Assembly (NCBI RefSeq): GCF_000244915.1
Contig: NZ_CM001442.1
Span: forward strand, 372,001-436,000
From: Bradyrhizobium sp. WSM471
GTDB lineage: Bacteria; Pseudomonadota; Alphaproteobacteria; Rhizobiales; Xanthobacteraceae
Direction of reading: 5' to 3'
Length of the DNA: 64,000 nucleotides
In this document: in pieces, positions 35,585 to 46,373 of the stretch
How the letters are laid out: every line of letters begins with the position of its first letter
Numbering within the stretch: position 1 is the stretch's first letter
Notes under the pieces: generated by a model
The model's input: the letters and a program-made list of their open reading frames with translations, nothing else
The model's database searches: none
What the model was told of the DNA's origin: nothing
Translations under genes and position numbers: made by a program

Positions 35585-36532
35585 ATGAACGATACCACCT
35601 CCGAGACCCCCAAGCTGAGCTGGTGGCGCCGCCTGTCCGACGGGCTGAAGCGCACCTCGTCCTCGCTCGGGACCGCGGTCGCCGACCTCGTGACCAAGCG
35701 CAAGCTCGACCGCGCCATGCTCGACGACATCGAGGACGTGCTGCTGCGCGCCGACCTCGGCACCTCGGTCGCGGTGCGGATTGCGGACGCCGTCGGCACG
35801 GGGCGCTACGACAAGGCGATCTCGGCGGACGAGGTCAAGGACGTCGTCGCGACCGAAGTCGAGAAGGTGCTGGCGGCGGTGGCGAAGCCGCTCGAGATCG
35901 ACGCCGGCAAGAAGCCGTTCGTCATCCTCGTGGTCGGCGTCAACGGCTCCGGCAAGACCACCACCATCGGGAAACTCTCGCAAAAATTCTCGTCCGAAGG
36001 TCGCAAGGTGATGCTGGCCGCCGGCGACACGTTTCGCGCCGCGGCGATCGAGCAGCTCAAGGTCTGGGGCGAACGCACGAAGACGCCCGTCATTTCAGGT
36101 GCGCAAGGCTCGGATTCGGCGAGCCTCGCCTTCAACGCGCTGACGGCGGCGAAGGAGCAGGCCATCGACGTGCTCCTGATCGACACCGCCGGGCGGCTTC
36201 AGAACAAGGCCGAGCTGATGAACGAGCTCGAAAAGGTCGTGCGCGTCATCCGCAAGGTGGACGCGACTGCGCCGCATGCGGTGCTGCTCGTGCTGGACGC
36301 CACCGTCGGCCAGAACGCGCTGTCGCAGGTCGAGGCGTTCCATCGCACCGCCGGGGTCACCGGCCTCGTGATGACGAAGCTCGACGGCACCGCTCGTGGC
36401 GGCATTCTGGTGGCGCTCGCGGAAAAATTCAAACTCCCGGTGCATTTCATCGGCGTCGGCGAAGGCGTCGACGATCTCGCGCCGTTCACCGCGCGCGATT
36501 TCGCCCGCGCCATTGCCGGAATCGAAAGCTGA
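35585..36532 (+). CDS. ftsY: SRP receptor GTPase FtsY
   Basis: Docks the Ffh-ribosome complex at the membrane. The 315-residue protein has a short N domain (about 1-100) and the G domain with P-loop GVNGSGKT at 118-125, GDTFRAAAIEQL near 147-158, DTAGRLQNK near 199-207 and MTKLDGTARGG near 263-273. The long acidic A domain of E. coli FtsY is missing; the N-terminus is instead short with a basic/hydrophobic SWWRRLSDGLKRTSSSL. It is followed by ispZ after 3 bases, so they are cotranscribed. Confidence 0.97.
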   Translation: MNDTTSETPKLSWWRRLSDGLKRTSSSLGTAVADLVTKRKLDRAMLDDIEDVLLRADLGTSVAVRIADAVGTGRYDKAISADEVKDVVATEVEKVLAAVAKPLEIDAGKKPFVILVVGVNGSGKTTTIGKLSQKFSSEGRKVMLAAGDTFRAAAIEQLKVWGERTKTPVISGAQGSDSASLAFNALTAAKEQAIDVLLIDTAGRLQNKAELMNELEKVVRVIRKVDATAPHAVLLVLDATVGQNALSQVEAFHRTAGVTGLVMTKLDGTARGGILVALAEKFKLPVHFIGVGEGVDDLAPFTARDFARAIAGIES

Positions 36533-36535
36533 AGA

Positions 36536-37138
36536 ATGGACAAGACCCAGCCGCATCCGCTGTTCAAGCTTGCGACCGAGCTCGGCCCGCTGCTCGTGTT
36601 CTTCTTCGTGAATGCGAAGTTCAACCTGTTCGCCGCGACCGGCGCCTTCATGGTCGCGATCGTTGCGGCGATGATCGCCTCCTATGTGGTGACGCGGCAC
36701 ATTCCGATCATGGCGATCGTGACAGGCGTCATCGTGCTGGTGTTCGGCACACTGACCCTGGTGCTGCACGACGAGACCTTCATCAAGCTCAAGCCAACCA
36801 TCATCTACGCTTTGTTCGCCGCGATCCTCGGCGGCGGCCTGTTGTTCGGCCGCTCCTTCATCGCCGTCATGTTCGACCAGATGTTCAATTTGACGCCGCA
36901 GGGCTGGCGCATCCTGACGCTGCGTTGGGCGCTGTTCTTCGCCGGCATGGCGGTGTTGAACGAGATCGTCTGGCGCACCCAGAGCACCGACTTCTGGGTC
37001 AACTTCAAGGTGTTCGGCGTCACGCCGATCACCATGATCTTCGCCATCGCCCAGATGCCGCTGACCAAGCGTTATCACCTCGAGCCGGCGTCGCTGGAAG
37101 CCAGCGAGGCCGAGGCGGGGGATGTGAGGAAGGGGTAG
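36536..37138 (+). CDS. ispZ: Inner membrane septation protein A (YciB/IspZ family)
   Basis: A 200-residue integral membrane protein with about five transmembrane helices; family members influence septum formation and envelope integrity. The sequence [30 protein letters not shown] is the typical YciB start, and [20 protein letters not shown] near 140-160 is the family signature. The start ATG is three bases after the ftsY stop. Repeat R15 follows 13 bases after the stop. Confidence 0.93.
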   Translation: MDKTQPHPLFKLATELGPLLVFFFVNAKFNLFAATGAFMVAIVAAMIASYVVTRHIPIMAIVTGVIVLVFGTLTLVLHDETFIKLKPTIIYALFAAILGGGLLFGRSFIAVMFDQMFNLTPQGWRILTLRWALFFAGMAVLNEIVWRTQSTDFWVNFKVFGVTPITMIFAIAQMPLTKRYHLEPASLEASEAEAGDVRKG

Positions 37139-37150
37139 CGCTCTCTCAGC

Positions 37151-37290
37151 TCGTCATTGCGAGCGAAGCGAAGCTACAGACTCGACTGTCATCGCCCGGC
37201 TTGACCGGGCGATCCAGTATTCCAGAGACAGTCGTGAGGTACGGAGGAGCTGCGGCGTACTGGATGTCCCGGTCAAGCCGGGGCATGACA
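37151..37290. repeat. Composite palindromic repeat R15 (types G and C)
   Basis: The left 20 bases (TCGTCATTGCGAGCGAAGCG) are of the type in R19, and the remainder (GTCATCGCCCGGCTTGACCG ... CCGGTCAAGCCGGGGCATGAC with ATCCAGTA / TACTGGAT) is type C as in R12 and R22. It seems to be two elements next to each other, between convergent ispZ and ccmG. Confidence 0.8.
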
Positions 37291-37331
37291 GCGGTGTTTG
37301 GGGTTGGGTCCTTCTCACACTGACGACAGAG

Positions 37332-37928
37332 CTAGCTCCCCGCCGCCTTCAACGCCTTCTCCATCTGCGGCAACAGCACCGTCCGCAAATTGTCCGGCGT
37401 GATCGGCCCGACCAGCTTGTAGATGATGGTGCCCTCGCGACCGACGACAAACGTCTCCGGCACGCCATAGACGCCCCATTCGATCGAGGCACGGCCGTTG
37501 GCATCGACGCCGACGCGGCCGAACGGGTTGCCGTAGCGCCCCAGGAAGCGCCGCGCATTGTCGGCGGCATCCTTGTAGTTGATGCCGACGAGCTGGAAGC
37601 GCTTGTCTTTTGCCAATTCGGTCAGCAGCGGCGCCTCGTCGTGGCACGGCACGCACCAGGACGCCCAGACATTGACGAGGCTGACCTTGCCCTTGAACGC
37701 AGCCGGATCGAGGCCGGGGATCTGCGCGTTGTCAGCCTGCAATCCCTCGAGCGGCGGCAGCGTGGTTTGCGGCGCGGGGCGTCCGATCAGGGCGGACGGG
37801 ATCCGCGAGGGATCGCCGCTGCCGAGCCGGAACCAGAACAACAGCGCCAGGCCGATGAACGCGATCAGCGGCAGCACCATCAGGAAGGTGCGGCGCTGCG
37901 GCGGAGCTGACGTCGATTGCTCGCTCAT
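37332..37928 (-). CDS. ccmG: Thiol:disulfide interchange protein of cytochrome c maturation (CcmG/DsbE)
   Basis: Periplasmic membrane-anchored thioredoxin that keeps apocytochrome c cysteines reduced for heme attachment. The 198-residue protein has an N-terminal anchor (FLMVLPLIAFIGLALLFWF, about 15-33) and the thioredoxin-like active site WASWCVPCHDEAP with Cys92 and Cys95; GVYGVPETFVV is the cis-Pro part. It is the last gene of the ccmA-B-C-D-G run, 10 bases after ccmD. Confidence 0.95.
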   Translation of the reverse strand: MSEQSTSAPPQRRTFLMVLPLIAFIGLALLFWFRLGSGDPSRIPSALIGRPAPQTTLPPLEGLQADNAQIPGLDPAAFKGKVSLVNVWASWCVPCHDEAPLLTELAKDKRFQLVGINYKDAADNARRFLGRYGNPFGRVGVDANGRASIEWGVYGVPETFVVGREGTIIYKLVGPITPDNLRTVLLPQMEKALKAAGS

Positions 37929-37938
37929 GCTCGATCTC

Positions 37939-38124
37939 TCATGGCCGATCCGTCGCGCTACGACTGGAGCGGCGGGTCACGCCGCTGCGCTCGAGCTCGC
38001 GCAGGCGCTGTGTCTGGCTGCGATAATCGAGCACGATCCAGCCGATCAGGATCACGACCACGAGGGCGGCCGCGGCATAGGACGTCACGATGAAGGGCGC
38101 GTAGGGACCGAGCGACATGATCAT
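37939..38124 (-). CDS. ccmD: Heme exporter protein CcmD
   Basis: A 61-residue single-helix protein of the CcmABCD heme-handling complex, involved in release of heme-loaded CcmE. It has a short periplasmic N-terminus ([16 protein letters not shown]), a helix [17 protein letters not shown] and a basic cytoplasmic tail ([15 protein letters not shown]), the characteristic CcmD layout. Its ATG overlaps the ccmC stop by four bases (ATGA), supporting the start at 38124. Confidence 0.92.
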   Translation of the reverse strand: MIMSLGPYAPFIVTSYAAAALVVVILIGWIVLDYRSQTQRLRELERSGVTRRSSRSATDRP

Positions 38125-38909
38125 GCAGCCCCGACTTCTTTTGACGTGCTGCCTTCACGCGAGCCGGTGCCGACTTCCGAAAACGCTACACGGCTCGCCT
38201 GCATCATCTGCAGGGACCGCACGCGCCGACGCAAAATTTCGTTGCGCATCGCAGCCAGATGCAGCGTGACGAACAGCAGGGTGAACGCGATGGCCATCAC
38301 CAGCAGCGGAATCAGGAATGATTTGTCGAGCGACGAGCCGCCCATCCGCATCACCGAGGCCGGCTGGTGCAGCGTGTTCCACCAGTCGACCGAGAACTTG
38401 ATGATCGGCAGGTTGAGCGCGCCGACCAGCGTCAGCACGGCGGCGGCGCGTGCCGCGCGGGAGGGCTCGTCGACCGCGCGCCACAGCGCCATCAGGCCGA
38501 GATACATCAGGAACAGGATCAGCACCGAGGTCAGCCGCGCGTCCCATTCCCAATAGGTGCCCCACATCGGTCGGCCCCACAGCGAGCCCGTCAGCAGCGC
38601 GAGGAAGGTGAAGGCGGCGCCGATCGGGGCGGCCGCTTTCGCGGCCACGTCGGCGAGCGGATGCCGCCACACCAGCGTGCCCAGGGAGGCAATGCTCATC
38701 ACTCCCCACACGAACATCGACAGCCAGGCATTGGGCACGTGGATGAACATGATCTTCACTGTCGCGCCCTGCTGATAATCGTCGGGCGCGGTGGCGGACT
38801 GATAGAGCCCGATCGCGAGCAGGATGATTGTCGCGGCCGCAAGCCACGGCAGCAGCCGCGCCGTCAGCGCGAGGAACCGTGTGGGGTTGGCGAGGTCGAT
38901 CAGCGTCAT
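38121..38909 (-). CDS. ccmC: Heme ABC transporter permease CcmC
   Basis: Membrane protein that passes heme to CcmE. The 262-residue protein has six helices, the tryptophan-rich periplasmic WWD-type motif [18 protein letters not shown] at 111-128, and the conserved histidines in HVPNAW (His57) and [10 protein letters not shown] (His181). It lies 91 bases after ccmB and overlaps ccmD. Confidence 0.96.
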   Translation of the reverse strand: MTLIDLANPTRFLALTARLLPWLAAATIILLAIGLYQSATAPDDYQQGATVKIMFIHVPNAWLSMFVWGVMSIASLGTLVWRHPLADVAAKAAAPIGAAFTFLALLTGSLWGRPMWGTYWEWDARLTSVLILFLMYLGLMALWRAVDEPSRAARAAAVLTLVGALNLPIIKFSVDWWNTLHQPASVMRMGGSSLDKSFLIPLLVMAIAFTLLFVTLHLAAMRNEILRRRVRSLQMMQASRVAFSEVGTGSREGSTSKEVGAA

Positions 38910-39000
38910 GGTATCCTGATAATCACAGGTAAGCGCTCACGCAATCAGCACGAATGTCCGCAGCGAAAGTTGATCGGGGTCAAGGTCAGTCCAGTCCATC

Positions 39001-39669
39001 TCAGTCCAGTCCATGCTTCAGGCTCGCCGCGGCCGCGAAGGGGCCGATCACGAGGCTGACCAGCGACAGCGCGCACAGGATCGAGAACGGCGCGCCGAAC
39101 GTCATGGGTCCGACGATCACCGCCTGTGAGGCCGCGACGCCGAAAATCAGCACCGGGATCGACAGCGGCAGCACCAGGACCGCCATCAGCAAGCCGCCAC
39201 GATGCAGCGTCACCGCCAGCGCCGCACCGATCATCCCGGTAAACGTCAGCGCCGGGGTGCCGGCGAGCAGCGTCAGCGCCACCGCGCCGGTCGCGACCAT
39301 GTCGAGGTTGAGCAGCAGGCCGAGCACGGGGGTTGCGACGATCAGCGGCAGGCCGGCGGCCAGCCAATGCGCCAGCGCTTTCGACGCGCAGGCGAGTTCC
39401 AGCGGGGTCCGGCTCATGGTGATCAGGTCGAGCGAGCCGTCCTCGTGGTCGGCCATGAACAGCCGGTCCAGCGTCAGCAAGCTCGCCAGCAGCGCCCCCA
39501 GCCACAGGATCGCCGGCCCGAGCCGCGACAGCAGTGCCAGATCCGGCCCCACCGCAAACGGCATCAGCACCACCACGGTCAGAAAGAACAGCACGCCAAT
39601 CAACGCCCCGCCGCCGACGCGGAGCGCGATCCGGATGTCCCGGCGGATCAGGGCAGACAGGGCGGTCAT
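39001..39669 (-). CDS. ccmB: Heme exporter permease CcmB
   Basis: Membrane partner of the CcmA ATPase in the CcmABCD complex, which uses ATP to release holo-CcmE. The 222-residue protein begins MTALSALIRRDIRIALRVGGGALIGVLFFL and has six transmembrane helices. The frame stays open upstream to about 39996 but this is repeat R16 sequence, so the Met at 39669 is used. The gap of 274 bases to ccmA, filled by R16, is unusual; these genes normally abut. Confidence 0.95.
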   Translation of the reverse strand: MTALSALIRRDIRIALRVGGGALIGVLFFLTVVVLMPFAVGPDLALLSRLGPAILWLGALLASLLTLDRLFMADHEDGSLDLITMSRTPLELACASKALAHWLAAGLPLIVATPVLGLLLNLDMVATGAVALTLLAGTPALTFTGMIGAALAVTLHRGGLLMAVLVLPLSIPVLIFGVAASQAVIVGPMTFGAPFSILCALSLVSLVIGPFAAAASLKHGLD

Positions 39670-39726
39670 GCCACTGCTCCTAGAGGTGAGGAGGCAACGT
39701 CGGCCGGTTGCCCCGTGCGATCTGCG

Positions 39727-39893
39727 CTCCCTCCCCCCTTGTGGGGGAGGGCGGGGGAGGGGGGTAGCCCCGGGGAAGATGGTTCTTGGGTGCGGGCCGC
39801 GAGCAACAGAGCGCCCGCCTGCCGAACGTTGGAATCGAGAGAGTGCGCCGTGTGGCACCCCCCTCCCTGACCCTCCCCCACAAGGGGGGAGGG
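39727..39893. repeat. Palindromic repeat R16 (type H) inside the ccm operon
   Basis: GCTCCCTCCCCCCTTGTGGG is inverted as CCCACAAGGGGGGAGGGA, with GGGGGAGGG runs next to the left arm. The central 90 bases (GTGCGGGCCGCGAGC ...) show no known feature. It separates ccmA from ccmB. R20 is a related type. Confidence 0.85.
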
Positions 39894-39943
39894 AACGGAG
39901 GGGGCGGAGTTCGGCCGCTTGGAAAACTGAGGGTCCATCGGAA

Positions 39944-40546
39944 TTACACCATCCCCCCGATCCGCAGCTCCCGCGAATCGATCCCGAGCGGGGCATGGGT
40001 GGCGGCGACGATCAGGCCGCCGCGGCCGAGGTGCTCGCGCATCAATCCGGAAAACATCTCCTGTCCGGCGACATCCAGCGCCGTGGTCGGCTCGTCCAAC
40101 AGCCAGACCGGTCGGCGGATGGTCAGCAGGCGGGCCAGCGAGAGCCGGCGGCGCTGGCCGGCGGACAGGAAGGCGGCGGGCAGATCGGCGGCATGGTCGA
40201 GCCCGACGGTGGCGAGGCTCTCGCCGGCGTCGAAACGCTCGCCGCCCAAGAAATCGGCCCAGAATGTCAGATTCTCCGCCACGCTCAGGGCCGGCTTCAG
40301 GGCGTCGCGATGACCGAGATAGTGGCATTGCTCCGGCAGCGTCAGCTCGGCATCGCCTCCGGCCAGCGCGATCGTGCCGCCCGCCGGAATGAGCAGCCCC
40401 GCGATCAGCCGCAGCAGCGAGGTCTTGCCCGATCCGTTGCGGCCCACGACTGCCACGGCTTCGCCGGAGCCGGCCTCGAAATCGAGCCCGGAAAACACCT
40501 CGCGCCCGCCCCGCACGCAAATGACCCGGCGTCCGGAAAGCTGCAT
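39944..40546 (-). CDS. ccmA: Heme exporter ATP-binding protein CcmA
   Basis: ABC ATPase of the CcmABCD complex. The 200-residue protein has Walker A GRNGSGKT (35-42), signature [15 protein letters not shown], Walker [13 protein letters not shown] and the switch histidine in [11 protein letters not shown] frame extends eight codons upstream to a TTG at 40570, but the ATG at 40546 with GAGACA before it gives the family length. First gene of the ccm run. Confidence 0.95.
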   Translation of the reverse strand: MQLSGRRVICVRGGREVFSGLDFEAGSGEAVAVVGRNGSGKTSLLRLIAGLLIPAGGTIALAGGDAELTLPEQCHYLGHRDALKPALSVAENLTFWADFLGGERFDAGESLATVGLDHAADLPAAFLSAGQRRRLSLARLLTIRRPVWLLDEPTTALDVAGQEMFSGLMREHLGRGGLIVAATHAPLGIDSRELRIGGMV

Positions 40547-40749
40547 CTTGTCTCGTATCGATCCGCTCAAAGCCAGGCCTCAGGAAATCTTGGGGTAGCG
40601 TACGGGAATTTTTGGCTCGCGGATTGCCGCGGCTCGATTGTGGCTGTGGCGGCGCGGTTAGAAAGCTTCTATAAGCCCGGAACTACTTGATGCAGCAACT
40701 CAACCTGCCCCCGCAAGCGACTCAGCCTGCCTACGCTGACGGTGTTAAA

Positions 40750-40765
40750 ATACCCTGCCGGGTAT
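40750..40765. promoter_or_regulatory. Palindrome ATACCC-TGCC-GGGTAT upstream of acnA
   Basis: Perfect 6-base arms with a four-base spacer, 24 bases before the acnA start. GGGTATAACT at its right arm contains a -10-like TATAAC. It could be an operator over the promoter or an RNA hairpin in the leader. It is not a recognised Irr-box. Confidence 0.4.
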
Positions 40766-40788
40766 AACTGACAATTGGGATTTCCTAC

Positions 40789-43509
<2,721 letters not shown>

Positions 43510-43559
43510 GCGCGGATTTGTGAACGGTGGCTCACTGCGAAGTGAGTAGTAGGTTACAC

Positions 43560-43587
43560 GAAGGCGGCCTATCACAAGGCCGCCTTC
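43560..43587 (+). terminator. Hairpin after acnA (probable terminator)
   Basis: Perfect 11-base-pair stem GAAGGCGGCCT / AGGCCGCCTTC with a six-base loop, 50 bases after the stop. There is only a weak T-run afterwards (CGTTTGC), so it may act mainly in mRNA end protection. Confidence 0.6.
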
Positions 43588-43740
43588 ACGCGTTTGCGGC
43601 AGGCTTCAGATGGGCCCGCCCGGCAGAGAACCTCGTCTTGGACGGTTCTTGGACGGACAAATGGGTGAGGTCCGTAAGACTACGGTGACCATCCGGCGGT
43701 AAGATTTCCCTCTCACGAGCAATGGTGTGCGGCGTTCGAC

Positions 43741-44532
43741 ATGACAACAATGACGGCTTCTCATCTGGTTTCACGCAACGTGATCTCGAGGTGGTCCGGC
43801 GCCCTCTGGTCGGGTGCACTTGGTCTCTGTGCGATCGTCGCCGTCATTCGCCCTGCCGAGGCTGATCCCCGCGCCGTTGTCGAATTGTTTACCTCGCAGG
43901 GCTGCTCCTCCTGCCCGCCGGCCGACAAGATCATCGGCGATCTCTCCCGCGATCCCTCGATCATCGCGCTGAGCATGCCGATCGACTATTGGGACTATCT
44001 CGGCTGGAAGGACACATTGGCCGATTCGCGCTTCTCTGCACGGCAGCGGGCCTATTCACGCATGCGCGGCGACCGCGAAGTCTACACGCCGCAGGTTGTG
44101 GTCAACGGCTCCACGCATGTCGTCGGCAGCGACCGCACCGGCATCGAAATCGCCATCGGCAAAACCGACACGGGCACTGGTGTGATGAGCGTGCCCGTGA
44201 CGATGTCGCTCGCTGGCAAACAGATCAACGTCTCGGTGGCCGCGAGCAAGGAGCCGACGGCGTCCCACGGCGAGGTCTGGATCTGCTCCATTGCGAAGTC
44301 GGTGCCGATCGCGATCAGCCGTGGCGAAAATCGCGGACAGCAGGTCATCTATCACAACGTGGTGCGCAACCTGCTCAAGGTCGGCGACTGGACCGGCCGT
44401 CCGGAAAGCTGGACGGTGCCGATCGAGAACCTCACGCGCGACGGCGTCGACGGTGCCGTGGTCTATGTCCAGGACGGCAGCCGGGAGAGACCGGGCCCGA
44501 TGCTGGGCGCGGCGTACACGTCGCTGCACTGA
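43741..44532 (+). CDS. DUF1223 thioredoxin-fold secreted protein
   Basis: A 263-residue protein: signal peptide with hydrophobic helix (SGALWSGALGLCAIVAVI, cleaving after AEA near 41), then a thioredoxin-like domain with VVELFTSQGCSSCPPADKI, the DUF1223 signature with a CxxC pair (CSSC), and YTPQVVVNG as the cis-Pro element. DUF1223 proteins are periplasmic thiol-fold proteins without a firm function. The start at 43741 is the annotated frame's first ATG; the fourth codon is another ATG. It stands alone between acnA and repeat R17. Confidence 0.88.
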   Translation: MTTMTASHLVSRNVISRWSGALWSGALGLCAIVAVIRPAEADPRAVVELFTSQGCSSCPPADKIIGDLSRDPSIIALSMPIDYWDYLGWKDTLADSRFSARQRAYSRMRGDREVYTPQVVVNGSTHVVGSDRTGIEIAIGKTDTGTGVMSVPVTMSLAGKQINVSVAASKEPTASHGEVWICSIAKSVPIAISRGENRGQQVIYHNVVRNLLKVGDWTGRPESWTVPIENLTRDGVDGAVVYVQDGSRERPGPMLGAAYTSLH

Positions 44533-44570
44533 TTCGATTCTTTCTTCCTAGGCGTCGTACTCGCTCTCAA

Positions 44571-44684
44571 CCCTCATGGTGAGGAGCGCGCCCTTGCGCG
44601 CGTCTCGAACCATGCAGGCCCGGCGGCAGACATCTCAGGCCTCGATCCTTCGAGGCGCCGCTTCGCGGCTCCTCAGGATGAGGG
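44571..44684. repeat. Palindromic repeat R17 (type D)
   Basis: CCCTCATGGTGAGGAGCGCG is inverted as GGCTCCTCAGGATGAGGG, with CGTCTCGAACCATG and ATCCTTCGAGGCG inside. Related to R9, R11 and R14. Confidence 0.85.
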
Positions 44685-44756
44685 GAGAGAGTTTGTGCTG
44701 AGATGGTGAGATATCCGTCGAGGCAGAAACATCCCGACACGAACAAAACCGACCCA

Positions 44757-44790
44757 AACAAAAAAGGACCAACTCGCGTTGGCCCTCCTT
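44757..44790 (-). terminator. Rho-independent terminator of the candidate small RNA
   Basis: The stem CCAAC / GTTGG with loop TCGC, extended by AAGGA / TCCTT across a three-base bulge, is followed on the minus strand by TTTTTTGTTT. Confidence 0.7.
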
Positions 44791-44930
44791 GTCGTGCGAA
44801 CAGACCCGATCCTGACGGCCCCGGGGGGCTGGGGGCTGAGGAATCCGGAACCGAAAGGACCGGGTCAACGCACATAGGTCTTTTCGCAATGCAGGGCGGC
44901 AGTCGCTTGGCGGAAAAGCGGCGACACTAT
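44757..44930 (-). ncRNA. Candidate small RNA with its own terminator
   Basis: Read on the minus strand, a long broken hairpin forms: 44869-44873 pairs with 44794-44798 (GTGCG/CGCAC), 44861-44866 with 44803-44808 (GACCCG/CGGGTC) and 44856-44858 with 44811-44813, giving 14 base pairs with two small internal loops. It is followed by a Rho-independent terminator. No gene accounts for the terminator. The 5' end is not known; CATAGT near 44930 is a weak -10. It matches no small RNA I recognise (not SRP RNA, tmRNA or RNase P). Confidence 0.4.
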
Positions 44931-45049
44931 GATTCCTGCTAACGATCCCGTGACGGTTTGCCGCGACAGAGTTCCACCGCTGCGTGTGGGCGGATTTGCC
45001 CCGGATTCAGAGTCCTTTTGAGGGCCTTGCGGTGGGGAACAGTTGGCGC

Positions 45050-45070
45050 GATCATGCAACTGTCATGATC
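45050..45070. promoter_or_regulatory. Inverted repeat GATCATG-N7-CATGATC upstream of the DUF2794 gene
   Basis: Perfect 7-base arms with a seven-base spacer, 60 bases before the start of the DUF2794 gene. The dimension fits a dimeric repressor site. No regulator is adjacent; the role is inferred. Confidence 0.35.
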
Positions 45071-45129
45071 CGCGGTTCCGGGGACGGTCTTCGCGGACGT
45101 GGTCATGCTGATGCGACAGGAGGCGGCCT

Positions 45130-45498
45130 ATGAGTCTGTCGGAGGATGCCGATCCGAGCGAACAGCGCGCGGCGGCGCGGCCCGCCGCGTCGAATGCGCA
45201 GCTGAGCCGCGTGACGTTCAACCGGCTCGAGCTGCACCGTATTCTCAATCTCTACGGCCGGATGGTCGCGGACGGCGAGTGGCGCGACTATGCCATCGAC
45301 TTCCTCAGGGATCGCGCCGTGTTCTCGGTCTTTCGCCGCGCCTCGGAGGTGCCGATCTATCGTATCGAGAAGGATCCGCGCCTCGCGCGCAAGCAGGGCA
45401 TGTACAGCGTGATCTCGGCGACGGGCCTGATCCTGCGCCGTGGCCACGAGCTGGAGCGCGTGCTCCTGGTGATCGATCGCAAGCTGGCGGTGGTGTGA
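45130..45498 (+). CDS. DUF2794 domain-containing protein
   Basis: A 122-residue cytoplasmic protein of the alphaproteobacterial DUF2794 family, function unknown. VTFNRLELHRILNLYGRMVADGEWRDYAIDFLRDRAVFSVFRRASEVPIYRIEK is the conserved core (about 28-81), and RRGHELERVLLVIDRKL the end. There are no catalytic motifs or signal peptide. The ATG has GGAGGCGG upstream, a good ribosome site. Confidence 0.88.
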   Translation: MSLSEDADPSEQRAAARPAASNAQLSRVTFNRLELHRILNLYGRMVADGEWRDYAIDFLRDRAVFSVFRRASEVPIYRIEKDPRLARKQGMYSVISATGLILRRGHELERVLLVIDRKLAVV

Positions 45499-45504
45499 GC
45501 ACCC

Positions 45505-45608
45505 CCGTCATTCCGGGGCGCGACGAAGTCGCGAACCCGGAATCTCGATATTGTTCGCCCACAACTTCTGGATTCCGGGTTCACGCTGCGCGTGCCCCGG
45601 AATGACGG
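45505..45608. repeat. Palindromic repeat R18 (type F)
   Basis: CCGTCATTCCGGGGCGCGAC is inverted as GTGCCCCGGAATGACGG, with an inner GAACCCGGAATC / GATTCCGGGTTC pair. R21 is the same type. It lies between convergent DUF2794 and GNAT genes. Confidence 0.85.
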
Positions 45609-45614
45609 TAGCCT

Positions 45615-46145
45615 CTACTTCCCCGGCACCGTACCCGCGCCCTCACCAAGATCCCGCTGCATCATCACCGTGTCCAGCCAGCGGCCGAATTTCAGCCCGA
45701 CGCTGGGATGCGTGCCGATCATCTTGAAGCCGGCCTTGGTGTGCACGCCGACCGAGCCGGCATTGGCGGAATCGCCGATCACGGCGATCATCTGGCGGAA
45801 GCCGCGCGCCTCGCATTCGACGATCAGCCGCTCCAGCAGGAGCGCTCCGATGCCGCGGCGGTGGAAGGATGGATCGAGATAGATCGAGTTCTCGACGGTG
45901 AAGCGGTAGGCCGGCCGCGGCCGGTAGGCGCCGGCATAGGCGTAGCCGGCGACGCGCCCGTCGAGGATGGCGACGAAATAGGGATAGCCGCCGTCGATCA
46001 GCGTGCGGTAGCGGCGCGTCATCTCGGCGAGGTCGGGCGGCTCCAGCTCGAACGTCGCGGTGCCCTCGCGGACGGCCTGCTGGTAGATGGCGGTGATGGC
46101 GGGAAGGTCGGCCTCAGTGGTGGGCCTGATATCGGGTGCGGACAT
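45615..46145 (-). CDS. GNAT N-acetyltransferase (phosphinothricin acetyltransferase-like)
   Basis: A 176-residue acetyl-CoA-dependent acetyltransferase. It starts IRPTTEADLPAITAIYQQAV and has the acetyl-CoA loop in FHRRGIGALLLERLI near 113-127, preceded by VENSIYLDPS and followed by MIAVIGDSANAGSVGVHTKAGF. This pattern is the phosphinothricin/methionine-sulfoximine acetyltransferase (Pat/MnaT) branch; the natural substrate is uncertain. It is flanked on both sides by palindromic repeats (R18, R19). Confidence 0.9.
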   Translation of the reverse strand: MSAPDIRPTTEADLPAITAIYQQAVREGTATFELEPPDLAEMTRRYRTLIDGGYPYFVAILDGRVAGYAYAGAYRPRPAYRFTVENSIYLDPSFHRRGIGALLLERLIVECEARGFRQMIAVIGDSANAGSVGVHTKAGFKMIGTHPSVGLKFGRWLDTVMMQRDLGEGAGTVPGK

Positions 46146-46204
46146 GGGGCGAGATTAGAGCCTTCCCGGGACGGCTGGAAGAGGCAACGGTGCTTCCTCA
46201 TGCT

Positions 46205-46294
46205 CCGTCATTGCGAGGAGCCCTTGCGACGAAACAATCCAGAAATGCGCCAGAGGAGGGACTCTGGATTGCTTCGCTTAGCTCGCAATGACGG
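46205..46294. repeat. Palindromic repeat R19 (type G)
   Basis: CCGTCATTGCGAGGAGC is inverted as GCTTAGCTCGCAATGACGG, with the inner CAATCCAGA / TCTGGATTG pair. It lies upstream of the GNAT gene. Confidence 0.85.
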
Positions 46295-46316
46295 TGGGTG
46301 TTGAGAGGCTCGCCCC

Positions 46317-46348
46317 AAACAAAAACCCCGGCCTTTCGGCCGGGGCTG
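46317..46348 (-). terminator. Rho-independent terminator of the Bax inhibitor-1 gene
   Basis: On the minus strand: AGCCCCGGCC, GAAA loop, GGCCGGGGTTTTTGTTT. It follows the stop by 26 bases. Confidence 0.85.
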
Positions 46349-46373
46349 GTGTCGTTCACTCTCGCCTCAGCGC

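Larger units (their letters stand above)
44533..45129. other. 597-base intergenic region between DUF1223 and DUF2794 genes
   Basis: It contains repeat R17 (44571-44684), a candidate minus-strand small RNA ending in a terminator (44757-44930) and an inverted repeat (45050-45070). The small open frames here have no ribosome sites and cross the repeat or terminator, so I do not call them genes. Confidence 0.6.

Noticed and set aside
39670..39996. N-terminal extension of CcmB by about 109 codons
   Set aside because: The extension is translated from repeat R16; CcmB proteins start at the MTALSALIRRD region.
44567..44942. Small open frames on both strands in the DUF1223-DUF2794 gap
   Set aside because: They cross a palindromic repeat or a terminator hairpin and have no ribosome site or family; a structured RNA explains the region better.
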